A stretch of 64,000 nucleotides of DNA from Anatilimnocola floriformis (GTDB lineage Bacteria; Planctomycetota; Planctomycetia; Pirellulales; Pirellulaceae). Where the stretch lies: the NCBI RefSeq assembly GCF_024256385.1, contig NZ_JAMLFW010000002.1:434001-498000 (forward strand), in the 5' to 3' direction. A model generated the notes under the pieces. It did not search any database. It was given only the letters and a program-made list of their open reading frames with translations, and was not told the DNA's origin. The position numbers and the translations under genes were made by a program. Positions 15,966-25,182 of this stretch are shown here, one piece after another (positions within the stretch are counted from its first letter, which is position 1; every line of letters begins with the position of its first letter).

Positions 15966-16315
15966 GTGCCGCTCCTGCTGAGGCGCGCGCGTACACTGCC
16001 AGAGATCACGGCGAATGTTCTGCACGAACCAGTCAAATGAATGGGTAAGAAGTCTGCGTCTGCAGATGGTTGTTCGATTACCGTTGCCGGTAGTCAATCG
16101 AAAACTTGTTCCCTCAGAAAACTTCTCGCAACCCCGCGAGAAGCATGAATTAGATAGGCGATTTCTCCTCAGATTTTCTAGGTGGCTGCCTTTTGCCTTT
16201 GATTCACTTTGACACCGAATAAGCTTTGTAGATTGCCTTAAGATGATAGTGACGACATTCTGAAAGGCAAGGGCGCGCGGTTAATTCACCTGCATTTTGA
16301 AGCCTTCTTGACGCT
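15966..16315 (-). other. Intergenic region between integrase and excisionase operon
   Basis: 350 bp without a supported gene. It holds the terminator-like hairpin at 16122-16143 and should contain the promoter of the excisionase operon. The integrase end lies at 16316. No second clear signal seen. Confidence 0.5.
16118..16143 (-). terminator. Terminator-like hairpin after integrase
   Basis: A perfect 8-bp inverted repeat CTTCTCGC (16122-16129) / GCGAGAAG (16136-16143) with a 6-nt loop. Read on the minus strand it is followed by TTTTC. The U run is short, so it is a moderate terminator or alternatively an operator. Confidence 0.45.
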
Positions 16316-17560
16316 CTACTTCGCCGACGTAAACAACCAGGAATGAACGTGATCGACGACTTTCTGCAACCGTACCTCAGCGATGTGCTCGCGGTACGTG
16401 TCATCAATCGACGCGTCAACGTGGCCCATGATCATGCGAACCGCCGGCGGATCGAGTACCTCGTCGGCAACCGTGCGGAAAACGTGACGCAGCGAATAGA
16501 AACTCACGCCGCGGCGGTAGAGCTCGAGTTCATTGACCAGCTTGCGGAACTCGGCGCTGATCGGACTGCCCGATGTCTTCGTTTCCCAAGTTTTGCCGTA
16601 CTTCGTGATGAACAGTAATGCGGCAACGGCTGGATCCTTCGGCTTCCGCTTGGCGATCAACTCGCGCAGCGCGGCCACGGTCTCGGGCCACAGCGGGCAT
16701 TTGCGAGTCATCCCAGTCTTCGGCCTCGGGTATTCGATCCAGCTGCGCGACAGGTCAACCACGGCCAGCGGGAGCGTTGCGCAGTCGTCGTTGCCGAAGC
16801 CGCAATTCACTCCCAGCAGAATCATTGCCTTCAGTTGCATGTTGGCGCCGTCGATCAACTTGCGAATGCTCGCCGCGTCGATCATGCGCGTGCCTTGCTT
16901 CGCGCGATGAACCCGCATCGTCTTTTTCGTCGGCTTGCGAAACTGCGGACCGAACCGAACCGGCCGATCGAGCAACCGCGTATCGAAAGCAAACTTAAAG
17001 ACGGTGCGGACGCGCTGAATCTCACCGCTCAGTCGCCACGGGCCCCACGTCTTTGCGATCTGCGCACGAAGCTCGTCGAAGTCGTCGGCGGCCAGGTCAT
17101 CGACTCGCCGGGTCGCTCCGAAGACTTCGACCAGGCGGTCGGTGGTGTCGTTGTAGTCTTTGAACGTGGTCGCCTTGAGTTCGCCGGCGTCGCGCTGCCG
17201 TTCCTTGGCGATCAGGAACGCGTTGCAGACGTCGCGCACAAGAACCGCGGCGTCATCCTTCGCGCGTGGCTTGCGGCCGGCCTGCAGATCGTCGACCTGC
17301 TGCTTGAACGTCTCCAGCGCATCCTTCCAGCCGTCATCTTCCAACCGGACCAGCTTGCCGTCGACTTTCCGCCCCCATTTGCCGAAGTAGTGAATCTTGC
17401 CGCGGATCTTCTTGCACCACTCTCCAACCGGGTGGGCTGTGAGGGGGAACTCGGGATAGGGTTTCGGCGGCTTGGCGGTTGTAGAGATCCGCTTTTTTAC
17501 AGCCGCTCGGGACGCGGCGGTCGGTTGCCCAGCTGTGGGCGGATTGCTAGACTTAGTCAT
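16316..17560 (-). CDS. Tyrosine recombinase / integrase of the element
   Basis: 414 residues. A basic N-terminal tail precedes an arm/core-binding region (about 60-220; VRDVCNAFLIAKERQRDAG, TFKDYNDTTDRLVEVFG). The catalytic domain has the lysine hairpin PKTGMTRKCPLWPE, the HxxR box YSLRHVFRTVADE (about residue 350), the GH of MIMGHVDASIDDTYRE, and the tyrosine in DDTYRE (about residue 390). The usual box-I arginine (GxRxxE) is replaced: the site reads NCGFGNDDCATLPL. The enzyme should catalyse site-specific integration and excision at the adjacent tRNA. It is transcribed away from the tRNA, and its start lies 171 bp from it. Confidence 0.88.
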   Translation of the reverse strand: MTKSSNPPTAGQPTAASRAAVKKRISTTAKPPKPYPEFPLTAHPVGEWCKKIRGKIHYFGKWGRKVDGKLVRLEDDGWKDALETFKQQVDDLQAGRKPRAKDDAAVLVRDVCNAFLIAKERQRDAGELKATTFKDYNDTTDRLVEVFGATRRVDDLAADDFDELRAQIAKTWGPWRLSGEIQRVRTVFKFAFDTRLLDRPVRFGPQFRKPTKKTMRVHRAKQGTRMIDAASIRKLIDGANMQLKAMILLGVNCGFGNDDCATLPLAVVDLSRSWIEYPRPKTGMTRKCPLWPETVAALRELIAKRKPKDPAVAALLFITKYGKTWETKTSGSPISAEFRKLVNELELYRRGVSFYSLRHVFRTVADEVLDPPAVRMIMGHVDASIDDTYREHIAEVRLQKVVDHVHSWLFTSAK

Positions 17561-17731
17561 TCGTCACCTTGCTTTTGCGGTCAGGTGGCATGGTGCTCGC
17601 CGATTTGCAGTCGGCGGACACCGCTTTCAACTGGGAAGCAGCCTAATGGTTGTAGAAACGGTTGTAAAGCATCCCCGGTTGTAGAGCCAACGGTCGCCAA
17701 AAGAGGCGAAAACAAGCTCAAAACCGGATTT

Positions 17732-17805
17732 GGCGGGGTAGCTCAGTTGGTTAGAGCAACGGCTTCATAAGCCGTGTGTCGGCGGTTCAAGTCCGCTCCC
17801 CGCTA
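17732..17805 (+). tRNA. tRNA with CAT anticodon (elongator Met or Ile2)
   Basis: A cloverleaf can be drawn: acceptor GGCGGGG 17732-17738 with CCCCGCT 17798-17804 (one G-U), D-arm GCTC/GAGC 17741-17757, anticodon arm ACGGC/GCCGT around loop TTCATAA (anticodon CAT 17766-17768), T-arm with TTCAAGT 17781-17797, discriminator A 17805, no encoded CCA. It lacks the three G-C pairs in the anticodon stem expected of initiator tRNA. CAT could be elongator Met or Ile2 after lysidine modification. Likely the element's integration target. Confidence 0.93.
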
Positions 17806-17836
17806 CTCTAAAATCTGCGTATTCGCAGCGATAAAT

Positions 17837-17860
17837 CGCCGTGTTTTGCACGGCGTTTTT
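17837..17860 (+). terminator. Intrinsic terminator after tRNA
   Basis: Stem CGCCGTG (17837-17843) / CACGGCG (17849-17855), 5-nt loop, then TTTTT at 17856-17860. It lies 31 bp after the tRNA. Confidence 0.85.
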
Positions 17861-17949
17861 CGTTTCTTGACTTTGCCCCGGCCGTGCCGGATGCTGGAGT
17901 TGTCCCGCTGCTGGCCTTCCACTTTCTTATCTCACCGCCGAGCCGATTC

Positions 17950-19251
17950 ATGTTGTATCGATTGCCCGTTTTATGCTGCGGCTTGCTGGCCGTGGCGGCG
18001 ATGTTGCGCTGCAGCTCGGCCGAAAATTGGCCGCAGTGGCGGGGACCGGCGGGAACCGGCCAATCGCCCGAACGGCAGATCGCTATCGTCTGGCATGAAG
18101 ACCGCGGCCTGTTTTGGAAGACGCCGTTGCCCGAATGGGGCACTAGCACGCCGGCCATTTGGGGCGAGGCGATTTTTCTGACCAGCCACACGTCGGAGGG
18201 CAAGCTTCTGCTGCTGCGACTCGACAAAGAGACCGGCAAGATTCTCTGGCAGCAAGAAGTGGGAACCGGCGATGCCGTGCGCGAGGCGCCGAAACGCTCG
18301 ACGCAGAAGTTTCATCAGCTGCACAACCTAGCCAGTCCGTCGCCGGTGACCGATGGCAAGACCGTGGTCGCGCACTTCGGCAACGGCGATCTCGCGGCCT
18401 ACGATTTCGACGGCAAGCAACTCTGGAAACGAAACCTGCAGGAAGAGCACGGCAACTATTCGATCTGGTGGGGACACTCCAACAGCCCGGTCATTTTCAA
18501 AGACACCGTCATCAGCGTCTGCATGCAGGACTCGCTCGCCGATCTGCAAGACGAGCCGGTGAAGAGCTACATCGTCGCGCACGACCTGCTCACCGGTCGG
18601 CAGAAATGGCTCACCCCGCGCATGACCAAAGCCGCCGCCGAGCAGTGCGATGCCTACACTACGCCCATCCTCTGCGATTATCGCGGCCATCTGCAATTGA
18701 TCGTGATGGGTGGCAATCAACTCGATGCCTACAACCCCGCCGACGGCAAGCAACTTTGGTTCCTGCCGAATCTGATCGGAGGCCGCACCGTAACTGGGCC
18801 CACCGTGCAAGGCGACTTCATCTATGTCACGCGCGGCATGCGCGGGCCGATGCTCGCGGTGCAGCCGCGCAACACGGGCGAGAACGATTTCAAAAGCATC
18901 GCCTGGGATTACAAAGAAGGAACGCCCGACACCTGCTCGCCGGTCGTCTGGAACGAACTCCTCTTCGCCGTTGCCGACGACGGCATCGCCCGTTGCATCC
19001 ACGCGCCGTCGGGCAATCTCCGCTGGAAGGAACGCCTCAAAGGAAAATACAAAGCCTCGCCGATCGCGGTCGACGGTCGCATTTTCTTTTTGAATACCGA
19101 AGGTCTTTGCACCGTCGTCTCGGCTCAAGCTCGCTTCGATAAACTCGTCGAGAACAAGCTCGATGATGAAACGCTCGCCTCGCCCGCTGTGAGCGACGGC
19201 CGAGTTTATATCCGCGGGAAACAGTTTTTGTATTGCATTGGGAAGAAGTGA
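17950..19251 (+). CDS. Secreted PQQ-like beta-propeller protein
   Basis: 433 residues. The ATG at 17950 gives an N-terminal export signal (LPVLCCGLLAVAAML), so the longer upstream ORF is rejected. The mature start NWPQWRGPAGTG is the planctomycete WPQWRGP motif. Repeated PQQ-type blades follow: LLLLRLDKETGKILWQQEVG, LAAYDFDGKQLWKRNL, AYNPADGKQLWFLP, RCIHAPSGNLRWKERL, each a strand followed by W. These propellers act as periplasmic scaffolds or BamB-like proteins; enzymatic PQQ use is not shown. No partner gene is obvious; the lyase gene follows 38 bp later. Confidence 0.85.
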   Translation: MLYRLPVLCCGLLAVAAMLRCSSAENWPQWRGPAGTGQSPERQIAIVWHEDRGLFWKTPLPEWGTSTPAIWGEAIFLTSHTSEGKLLLLRLDKETGKILWQQEVGTGDAVREAPKRSTQKFHQLHNLASPSPVTDGKTVVAHFGNGDLAAYDFDGKQLWKRNLQEEHGNYSIWWGHSNSPVIFKDTVISVCMQDSLADLQDEPVKSYIVAHDLLTGRQKWLTPRMTKAAAEQCDAYTTPILCDYRGHLQLIVMGGNQLDAYNPADGKQLWFLPNLIGGRTVTGPTVQGDFIYVTRGMRGPMLAVQPRNTGENDFKSIAWDYKEGTPDTCSPVVWNELLFAVADDGIARCIHAPSGNLRWKERLKGKYKASPIAVDGRIFFLNTEGLCTVVSAQARFDKLVENKLDDETLASPAVSDGRVYIRGKQFLYCIGKK

Positions 19252-19289
19252 GCTGCGGTTGGGAGAGAGGGAGAGGGGGCGATTGGGTG

Positions 19290-20570
19290 ATGGGGAAGGT
19301 TGTTTGTTTTCTAACGGCGCTGCTTGTCGGTAGTGCGAATTTACTGGCAGCTGACGGCCACTCTTGGTACGTCGCTCCGGCGGGTGACGACACGGCTGCT
19401 GGTGATCTCGAGCATCCATTCGCTTCGATCACTCGCGCGCAGAAGTCTGCAGCCGCAGGCGATACCGTTTATCTCCGCGGTGGCACTTACAAACCAACCG
19501 ATGCCGACGTTGTGCAGACTCGCGGCATTTTTGCCCACCTTTTCGTGCTCGATAAGAGCGGCGAGCGCGACAAGCCGATTACTTATTCCGCCTATCGCGA
19601 AGAACGGCCGGTGTTCGATTGCTCTTCGGTGAAGCCGGAGGGGAAACGCGTTTCGATCTTTTATGTCAGCGGCAATTGGCTACGGCTGATTGGCATCGAA
19701 ATCACCGGCGCGCAGGTCACGATCAAAACGCATACGCAGTCGATCTGCATCGAGAGCCAGGGGAATCACAACATCTTCGAGCGGCTCGCGCTGCACGACG
19801 GCCAGGCCATTGGCGTTTATCACGTGCGTGGTTCGGACAATCTGTTCCTCAATTGCGACGCCTGGAATAACCGGGACTACACTTCCGAGGATGGCAAAGG
19901 CGGCAACGTCGACGGCTTTGGTGGACATCCGAGCAAGGGGAGCACCGGCAATGTCTTTCGCGGCTGTCGCGCTTGGTACAACAGCGACGACGGCTACGAC
20001 TGCATCAATGCTCACGAGAGTGTGACGTTCGAGAATTGCTGGGCGATGGGGAACGGCTTGTCGCCGATGAAGGAATCGCTCGCCGATGGCAACGGTTTTA
20101 AGGCGGGCGGCTATGGTTCGACGCCAGCCGAGCGAGTGCCCAATCCGCTTCCGCGGCATGTGGTGCGGTTCTGCATCGCAGTTGGAAACAAGAACAGCGG
20201 CTTCTATGCCAATCATCATCTGGGCGGCTGCGATTGGTTGAACAACAGCGCCTTTCGCAACGGCGCGAACTTCAACATGCTCGGTCGCCTTGCCGACAAT
20301 CGCACCGATATCGACGGCGTGGGTCACGTGCTGCGCAACAACCTCAGCTACGGCGGCCGCCGCGATCTCGCGCGCATGAACGCCGAGAAGTGTACGGCGG
20401 AGAACAACTCCTTTACGCTCGAGACCAAGCTGACCGACAAAAACTTCCTCTCGCTCGATACGACAGAACTCTTCCAACCTCGCGGCAAAGACGGTTCGCT
20501 GCCGGACATCAATTGCCTGCGCCCCGCCGCGAAGATTTCCTTCGGCGCACTCCCAGCCCGCGAAAAGTAG
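19290..20570 (+). CDS. Secreted PL9-type pectate lyase-like right-handed beta-helix protein
   Basis: 426 residues. The ATG at 19290 follows GAGAGGGGG-rich sequence and gives a signal peptide (VCFLTALLVGSANLLAADG). The mature N-terminus is the DUF1565-type start of PL9 enzymes: YVAPAGDDTAAG, HPFASITRAQ, AGDTVYLRGGTY. The beta-helix has the calcium-site-like NSDDGYDCINA and the PL9 hallmark DGNGFKAGG (lysine near residue 271, where the family has its catalytic base), then NKNSGFYANHH. It should cut acidic polysaccharide by beta-elimination outside the cytoplasm. Substrate is inferred from family only. Confidence 0.85.
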   Translation: MGKVVCFLTALLVGSANLLAADGHSWYVAPAGDDTAAGDLEHPFASITRAQKSAAAGDTVYLRGGTYKPTDADVVQTRGIFAHLFVLDKSGERDKPITYSAYREERPVFDCSSVKPEGKRVSIFYVSGNWLRLIGIEITGAQVTIKTHTQSICIESQGNHNIFERLALHDGQAIGVYHVRGSDNLFLNCDAWNNRDYTSEDGKGGNVDGFGGHPSKGSTGNVFRGCRAWYNSDDGYDCINAHESVTFENCWAMGNGLSPMKESLADGNGFKAGGYGSTPAERVPNPLPRHVVRFCIAVGNKNSGFYANHHLGGCDWLNNSAFRNGANFNMLGRLADNRTDIDGVGHVLRNNLSYGGRRDLARMNAEKCTAENNSFTLETKLTDKNFLSLDTTELFQPRGKDGSLPDINCLRPAAKISFGALPAREK

Positions 20571-20701
20571 CTGAATTCGTCAGAATTCAGATGATGGCCT
20601 CCAGCAAGAGCCTCTGAATCCCAGCGAGTTCAGCTACTTTGCAACCATCATCTATGGCAGTAACCTGATAACTCCTCTTCTCTCTTGCAGGAGTCAGCAG
20701 C

Positions 20702-21655
<954 letters not shown>

Positions 21656-21848
21656 TGTGTAGTCCTCACGCTCCGCGTGGGGTCGCTGCAACGAAAATTT
21701 TTTGTAACCCGCGGCGTCAGCCAGGGATTGTGTGAACGAACGCATTCCAGCCAAAGTGGTGCTGCGACAAATGCAAAGCGAATAGTCTGCAGAAGTACTT
21801 CACAACCCGCGGCGTAACTCGGCTTACGCCATGGGTTGATAAGCAGGG
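21656..21848. repeat. Convergent gap with GC-rich repeat words
   Basis: 193 bp between two convergent genes. It holds a small hairpin (CTCACGC tcc GCGTGGG, near 21665-21681) and two copies of the word AACCCGCGGCGT (near 21706 and 21803), followed by imperfectly inverted text. This looks like degenerate dispersed repeats. A bidirectional terminator role is plausible. Confidence 0.4.
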
Positions 21849-22943
21849 CTACTTCGAGGTCGGCTTCGCGTCGAGCAACTTCTTCAGCGCGGCTTCGATA
21901 GCGTGGGCGTTCTTCGGGCCGCTGCCGACGCGGGCCAGTTGAATCTTCCCTTGCTGGTCGATGAGCACGACGTGCGGGATGCCATTCACCCCGTAGTATT
22001 CGGCCATGCTCTTGCCATCCTGAATCGCAAAGCGGTGCTTCAGGTTGTGGGACTCGGCAAACTTCACGAGCATGGCTTGCTCGTCTTCGTGCGAGACTTC
22101 TTCCTTCGAGCCCTGGGCCTTCTTAGCTTCTTCGTTCCACTTGAACTTGTAGTAATTCGTCAAGCCGACGATCACCAGGCCCTTGTCGCCATATTCGGCT
22201 TGCCATTCGCGCAGGTGCGGGAAGGTGGCGATGCAAGGACCGCACCAGACGGCCCAGAAGTCGAGCAGCACGACTTTGCCCTTGAGGTCGCCGTCGGTCA
22301 GCGGCGCGCCGTTGACCCAGGCTTCGACCGCGAGCGGGGCCGCGTCTTTGCCAACCATCGCGTCGAGCTTTTTGGTGGTGGCGATCATTCGTTCCAAGGA
22401 AGTGAAGACGCGAGCGCTGCCGTCGATCTCTTTCATGACGGCTTCGTCCGTGGCGATTTCGCGGGCCTTGGCCAGGCGATCCTTGGCGTCGGCGAGCTTG
22501 GCTTCAGCTTTGGCGACGTCATCCGAAAGTTCGGCGATCGCGCCCTGCACCTTGCTGAGGTACTTGCTTACGACACTTTCGCCGTCGGGCTTGGTGGCCA
22601 GGTCTTTTTCCAAGTCGGCGAGCGACAGCTTGGCGATCTCGATTCGCTTCTTGAAAAACGGCACCGAGTTCTTGATGCGCGTAACAATTTCCTTGGCGTC
22701 GTCGCTCGTGGGTTCGATGCTCAACACGACTTTTTCGAATTCGGCGAGCGCACTTTCAGCGGCCGGAATATTGTCGTCGAGCAGCTCGTTGATGCGACTG
22801 AACTCGGCGCTCGCGTACTTGTTCCAGGTCTCGGCATTGCCGGCATCGGCTTTCACCGCGGCGGCATCGATTTTTTCTTCCGCCGACCAGGCGGGACTGG
22901 CGAGCGCGACGAGCAATGCAAACAGCATCCATGAACGGAACAT
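21849..22943 (-). CDS. Secreted TlpA-like thioredoxin-fold protein with helical N-domain (copy 1)
   Basis: 364 residues. The ATG at 22943 has GGAG about 9 nt upstream and starts a signal peptide (MFRSWMLFALLVALASPAWSA). Residues about 25-210 are charged and helical (coiled-coil-like). From about 215 comes an AhpC/TSA-TlpA thioredoxin domain: VEAWVNGAPLTDGDLKGKVV, the active site FWAVWCGPCIATFPHL (CxxC), a 20-residue insert KFKWNEEAKKAQGSKEEVSH, and the cis-Pro loop YYGVNGIPHVVLIDQQG. It should exchange or reduce disulfides outside the cytoplasm. It is a tandem paralogue of the next gene. Confidence 0.87.
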   Translation of the reverse strand: MFRSWMLFALLVALASPAWSAEEKIDAAAVKADAGNAETWNKYASAEFSRINELLDDNIPAAESALAEFEKVVLSIEPTSDDAKEIVTRIKNSVPFFKKRIEIAKLSLADLEKDLATKPDGESVVSKYLSKVQGAIAELSDDVAKAEAKLADAKDRLAKAREIATDEAVMKEIDGSARVFTSLERMIATTKKLDAMVGKDAAPLAVEAWVNGAPLTDGDLKGKVVLLDFWAVWCGPCIATFPHLREWQAEYGDKGLVIVGLTNYYKFKWNEEAKKAQGSKEEVSHEDEQAMLVKFAESHNLKHRFAIQDGKSMAEYYGVNGIPHVVLIDQQGKIQLARVGSGPKNAHAIEAALKKLLDAKPTSK

Positions 22944-23099
22944 TTGAGAGTCTCCAGGCAAACGGAACTTGAGGCGAGTTGAAACATGCACTTCACCGAG
23001 GCGAGGTCGGTGGGGGCAGGTTTATTTGATGGCGTTGTTGCTGGTGCAGAATCATTTCACCACCGGGTAAACTCGATGGGTTCTGTTTCGCGCCGCAAC

Positions 23100-24227
23100 T
23101 TATTTCTCGGCAGGCTTGTCTTCGGCCGATTTTTCCGCAAACAGTTTCTTCAGCACTTCATCGACGGCTTTGGCGTTGGGTTCGCCGCTGCCGACCTTGA
23201 TGAGTTGGACTTTGTTTTGCTGATCGATGACGACAATCTGGGGAATGCCGCGCACGCGGTAGAACTCGTTGAGTTCGTTGTTCTCTTGCACGGCAAAACG
23301 GTGCTTGAGTTGATGCGACTCGGCGAACTTGACGAGCATCTCGGCTTCGGCTTCGGGCGAGACATCTTCGTCGGACTTCATCGGTTTTTTACTGGCTTCG
23401 TCCCAGGCAAAGTTATAGTTCTTCGTCACGCCGATGATCACGAGGCCTTTGTCGCTGTACTTTTCGTGCCATTCGCGGAGGTGCGGAAAGGTGGCGATGC
23501 AGGGACCGCACCAGACAGCCCAAAAGTCGAGGATGATGACTTTGCCTTTGAGCTCCTCTTCGCTCAGCGGCTTGCCGTTGACCCAAGCGTCGATGTGCAG
23601 CGGCGCAGCCGGCTGACCGACGAGATCCGATTGCTCACGGCCGGCGATGATGGCTTGATCGATGGCCGCCAGACTCTTCACGACGTTATCGATGGCGGCC
23701 TTCGAGGCTTCTTGCTTGGCCGATTCCTTCACTTTTTCTAGTGTGGCTTTCACAGCCTTCAGTTGTTCGGCAGCTTTTTTCACGTCCGACATCGCCAGAG
23801 GAAACAGCTCGGTGCTGAGCTTCCGCTGATAGTTGATGACAGCTTTTGGATCGTCCGGGTTGGCAATCAACTGCTGTTCGATATCGGCGAAGGGAATCTG
23901 ATTGAAGGCGAGCGCCTTGTGGAGCGAGGCAAACGTTCCTTTCATGCGGTCGACATGTTTGATCGCGACGTCATTCGTCGGCGGATGAGCGGCGACGAGA
24001 GCTTCGACATCGGCGAGTGTTTTCTCGGCCGACTTAGGATCGGCGTCGATCAGGAACTGAATGATCTGATACTGCTCGCTCCAATAATTGTCCCAAGCCT
24101 TGGTGTTGTTGGGATCGGCGGCCACGACTTCGCGGGGCGTCTTCCCCAGTGGGGCGTCACCTTCCTCTTGGGCGAACGCAAAGGCAGGAATCAACAGGAC
24201 CGCAGCCAGCGACAGTGCGCGAAACAT
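23100..24227 (-). CDS. Secreted TlpA-like thioredoxin-fold protein (copy 2)
   Basis: 375 residues. The ATG at 24227 (GGAG about 8 nt upstream) starts a signal peptide MFRALSLAAVLLIPAFAFAQ. Same layout as its downstream neighbour: a helical N-domain, then IDAWVNGKPLSEEELKGKVI, FWAVWCGPCIATFPHLREWH, an insert NFAWDEASKKPMKSDEDVSP, and RVRGIPQIVVIDQQNKVQ. Much of the C-terminal domain is shared residue for residue, so this is a gene duplication. The C-terminus is Lys/Glu-rich. The partner protein or electron source is not visible. Confidence 0.87.
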   Translation of the reverse strand: MFRALSLAAVLLIPAFAFAQEEGDAPLGKTPREVVAADPNNTKAWDNYWSEQYQIIQFLIDADPKSAEKTLADVEALVAAHPPTNDVAIKHVDRMKGTFASLHKALAFNQIPFADIEQQLIANPDDPKAVINYQRKLSTELFPLAMSDVKKAAEQLKAVKATLEKVKESAKQEASKAAIDNVVKSLAAIDQAIIAGREQSDLVGQPAAPLHIDAWVNGKPLSEEELKGKVIILDFWAVWCGPCIATFPHLREWHEKYSDKGLVIIGVTKNYNFAWDEASKKPMKSDEDVSPEAEAEMLVKFAESHQLKHRFAVQENNELNEFYRVRGIPQIVVIDQQNKVQLIKVGSGEPNAKAVDEVLKKLFAEKSAEDKPAEK

Positions 24228-24464
24228 GAAATAAACTCCGCCGGGACGAGCAAACCACGAACAAGCCGAACCGTTGGCTGTCATTAGAGACCGCACGGGA
24301 CAAAATCACAATCGTTAGTGATTCGAGGCGGCGGAAAGTTCAACGGCGGGATGGAGGCGGGAGACGAGGGGGCGAGAGGCGGGAGGAAAGCAGGCACGTT
24401 TTAGTTAGAAGTCGGATGAACCGGCGGGATTTGGGTGGCGCACGGAATTTGGTATCCTCGCTGC

Positions 24465-25058
24465 ATGAGCACTGAATCTGAAAATTTGCCGCTAACGCGA
24501 AGTCTGGAACTGATGTCGGTCGGCGATACCGGGCTGCTGGTCGTCGATATGCAGGGAAAGCTGCTGACGATGATTGCCGGGCATGAGCGGGTGACTTGGA
24601 ACTGCCGGCGGCTGGTCGACGGGGCGAAGCTGCTCGGCATTCCGGTGGCCGGGACGGAGCAGTATCCGCAAGGGTTGGGGCCGACGACGCCGGTGCTCGC
24701 CGAACGCATTGGGCCGATGCCGGCGAAGAAGCTATTTAGCTCGCGCGAGTGCGCCGAGATTTTTTACGGCTGGCGCGATGCGGGCATTTATAAGGTGCTG
24801 GTCTGCGGCATCGAAGCCCATGTGTGTGTGCAGCAGACGGTGCTCGATTTACTCAGCGAGGGCTTTCGCGTCTATCTCGCCGTCGATGCGATCGGCTCCC
24901 GCGGCGTGCTCGATGCCGAGGTTGCCGTGCGGCGGATGGATGCCAGCGGCGCGACCATCACCACCACCGAAGCGGCTCTCTTCGAGTGGTGTGAAACGGC
25001 GGCCAATCCGCAGTTCAAGGCGATCAGCGGATTGGTGAAAGAATCGGCGCCTGCTTGA
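24465..25058 (+). CDS. Isochorismatase-family (nicotinamidase-like) hydrolase
   Basis: 197 residues. The ATG at 24465 is preferred because no upstream start has a ribosome site. The catalytic triad residues are readable: Asp in GLLVVDMQGKL (about 27), Lys in MPAKKLFSS (about 88), Cys in CGIEAHVCVQQTV (about 120), with the cis-peptide text of the family just before it. Members hydrolyse isochorismate, nicotinamide or related amides; this short form is like the YcaC/isochorismatase-domain proteins, and the true substrate is not known. No cofactor motif is seen. Convergent with the Cys-rich gene across a palindromic repeat. Confidence 0.87.
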   Translation: MSTESENLPLTRSLELMSVGDTGLLVVDMQGKLLTMIAGHERVTWNCRRLVDGAKLLGIPVAGTEQYPQGLGPTTPVLAERIGPMPAKKLFSSRECAEIFYGWRDAGIYKVLVCGIEAHVCVQQTVLDLLSEGFRVYLAVDAIGSRGVLDAEVAVRRMDASGATITTTEAALFEWCETAANPQFKAISGLVKESAPA

Positions 25059-25076
25059 GAGAGGACGCCTACCTAA

Positions 25077-25167
25077 GTAGGACGGACCATTGGTCCGTCC
25101 GGGTGCGGGTACACACGCCAAATTTCATCAGTTCGCTGCCCTTAGACGGACCAATGGTCCGTCCTAC
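25077..25167. repeat. 23-bp inverted repeat made of palindromic arms
   Basis: Left arm 25077-25099 and right arm 25145-25167 are exact reverse complements. Each arm contains the palindrome core GGACCATTGGTCC (one central mismatch). The 45-bp spacer holds nothing recognisable. It lies between two convergent genes (stops at 25058 and 25183). Confidence 0.9.
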
Positions 25168-25182
25168 GGCGACAACGAGTAA

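Larger units (their letters stand above)
4440..17731. mobile_element. Integrated mobile element next to tRNA-CAT (phage satellite or plasmid-like)
   Basis: The right side is defined by a tyrosine recombinase (16316-17560) whose start lies 171 bp from a tRNA gene. The interior is a phage-style minus-strand operon with 4-bp and 8-bp start/stop overlaps: excisionase-like HTH, small unknowns, initiator-like gene with embedded iterons, DnaB helicase. Plus-strand cargo lies at the left. No terminase, portal, capsid or tail gene is recognisable, so a satellite, an integrative plasmid or a decayed prophage fits better than a full prophage. Boundaries are approximate: I could not find the direct repeats, and the tRNA 3' end faces away from the element, which is unusual for tRNA 3'-end integration. 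Confidence 0.55.

Noticed and set aside
4440-17805. Exact attachment-site direct repeat
   Set aside because: I compared the tRNA sequence with the 4362-4742 gap by eye and found no convincing identical stretch; a computed search is needed.
18159-19142. 327-aa plus-frame ORF and 363-aa minus ORF over the PQQ gene
   Set aside because: Shadow frames of the PQQ-propeller gene; Arg-rich low-complexity text and no motif.
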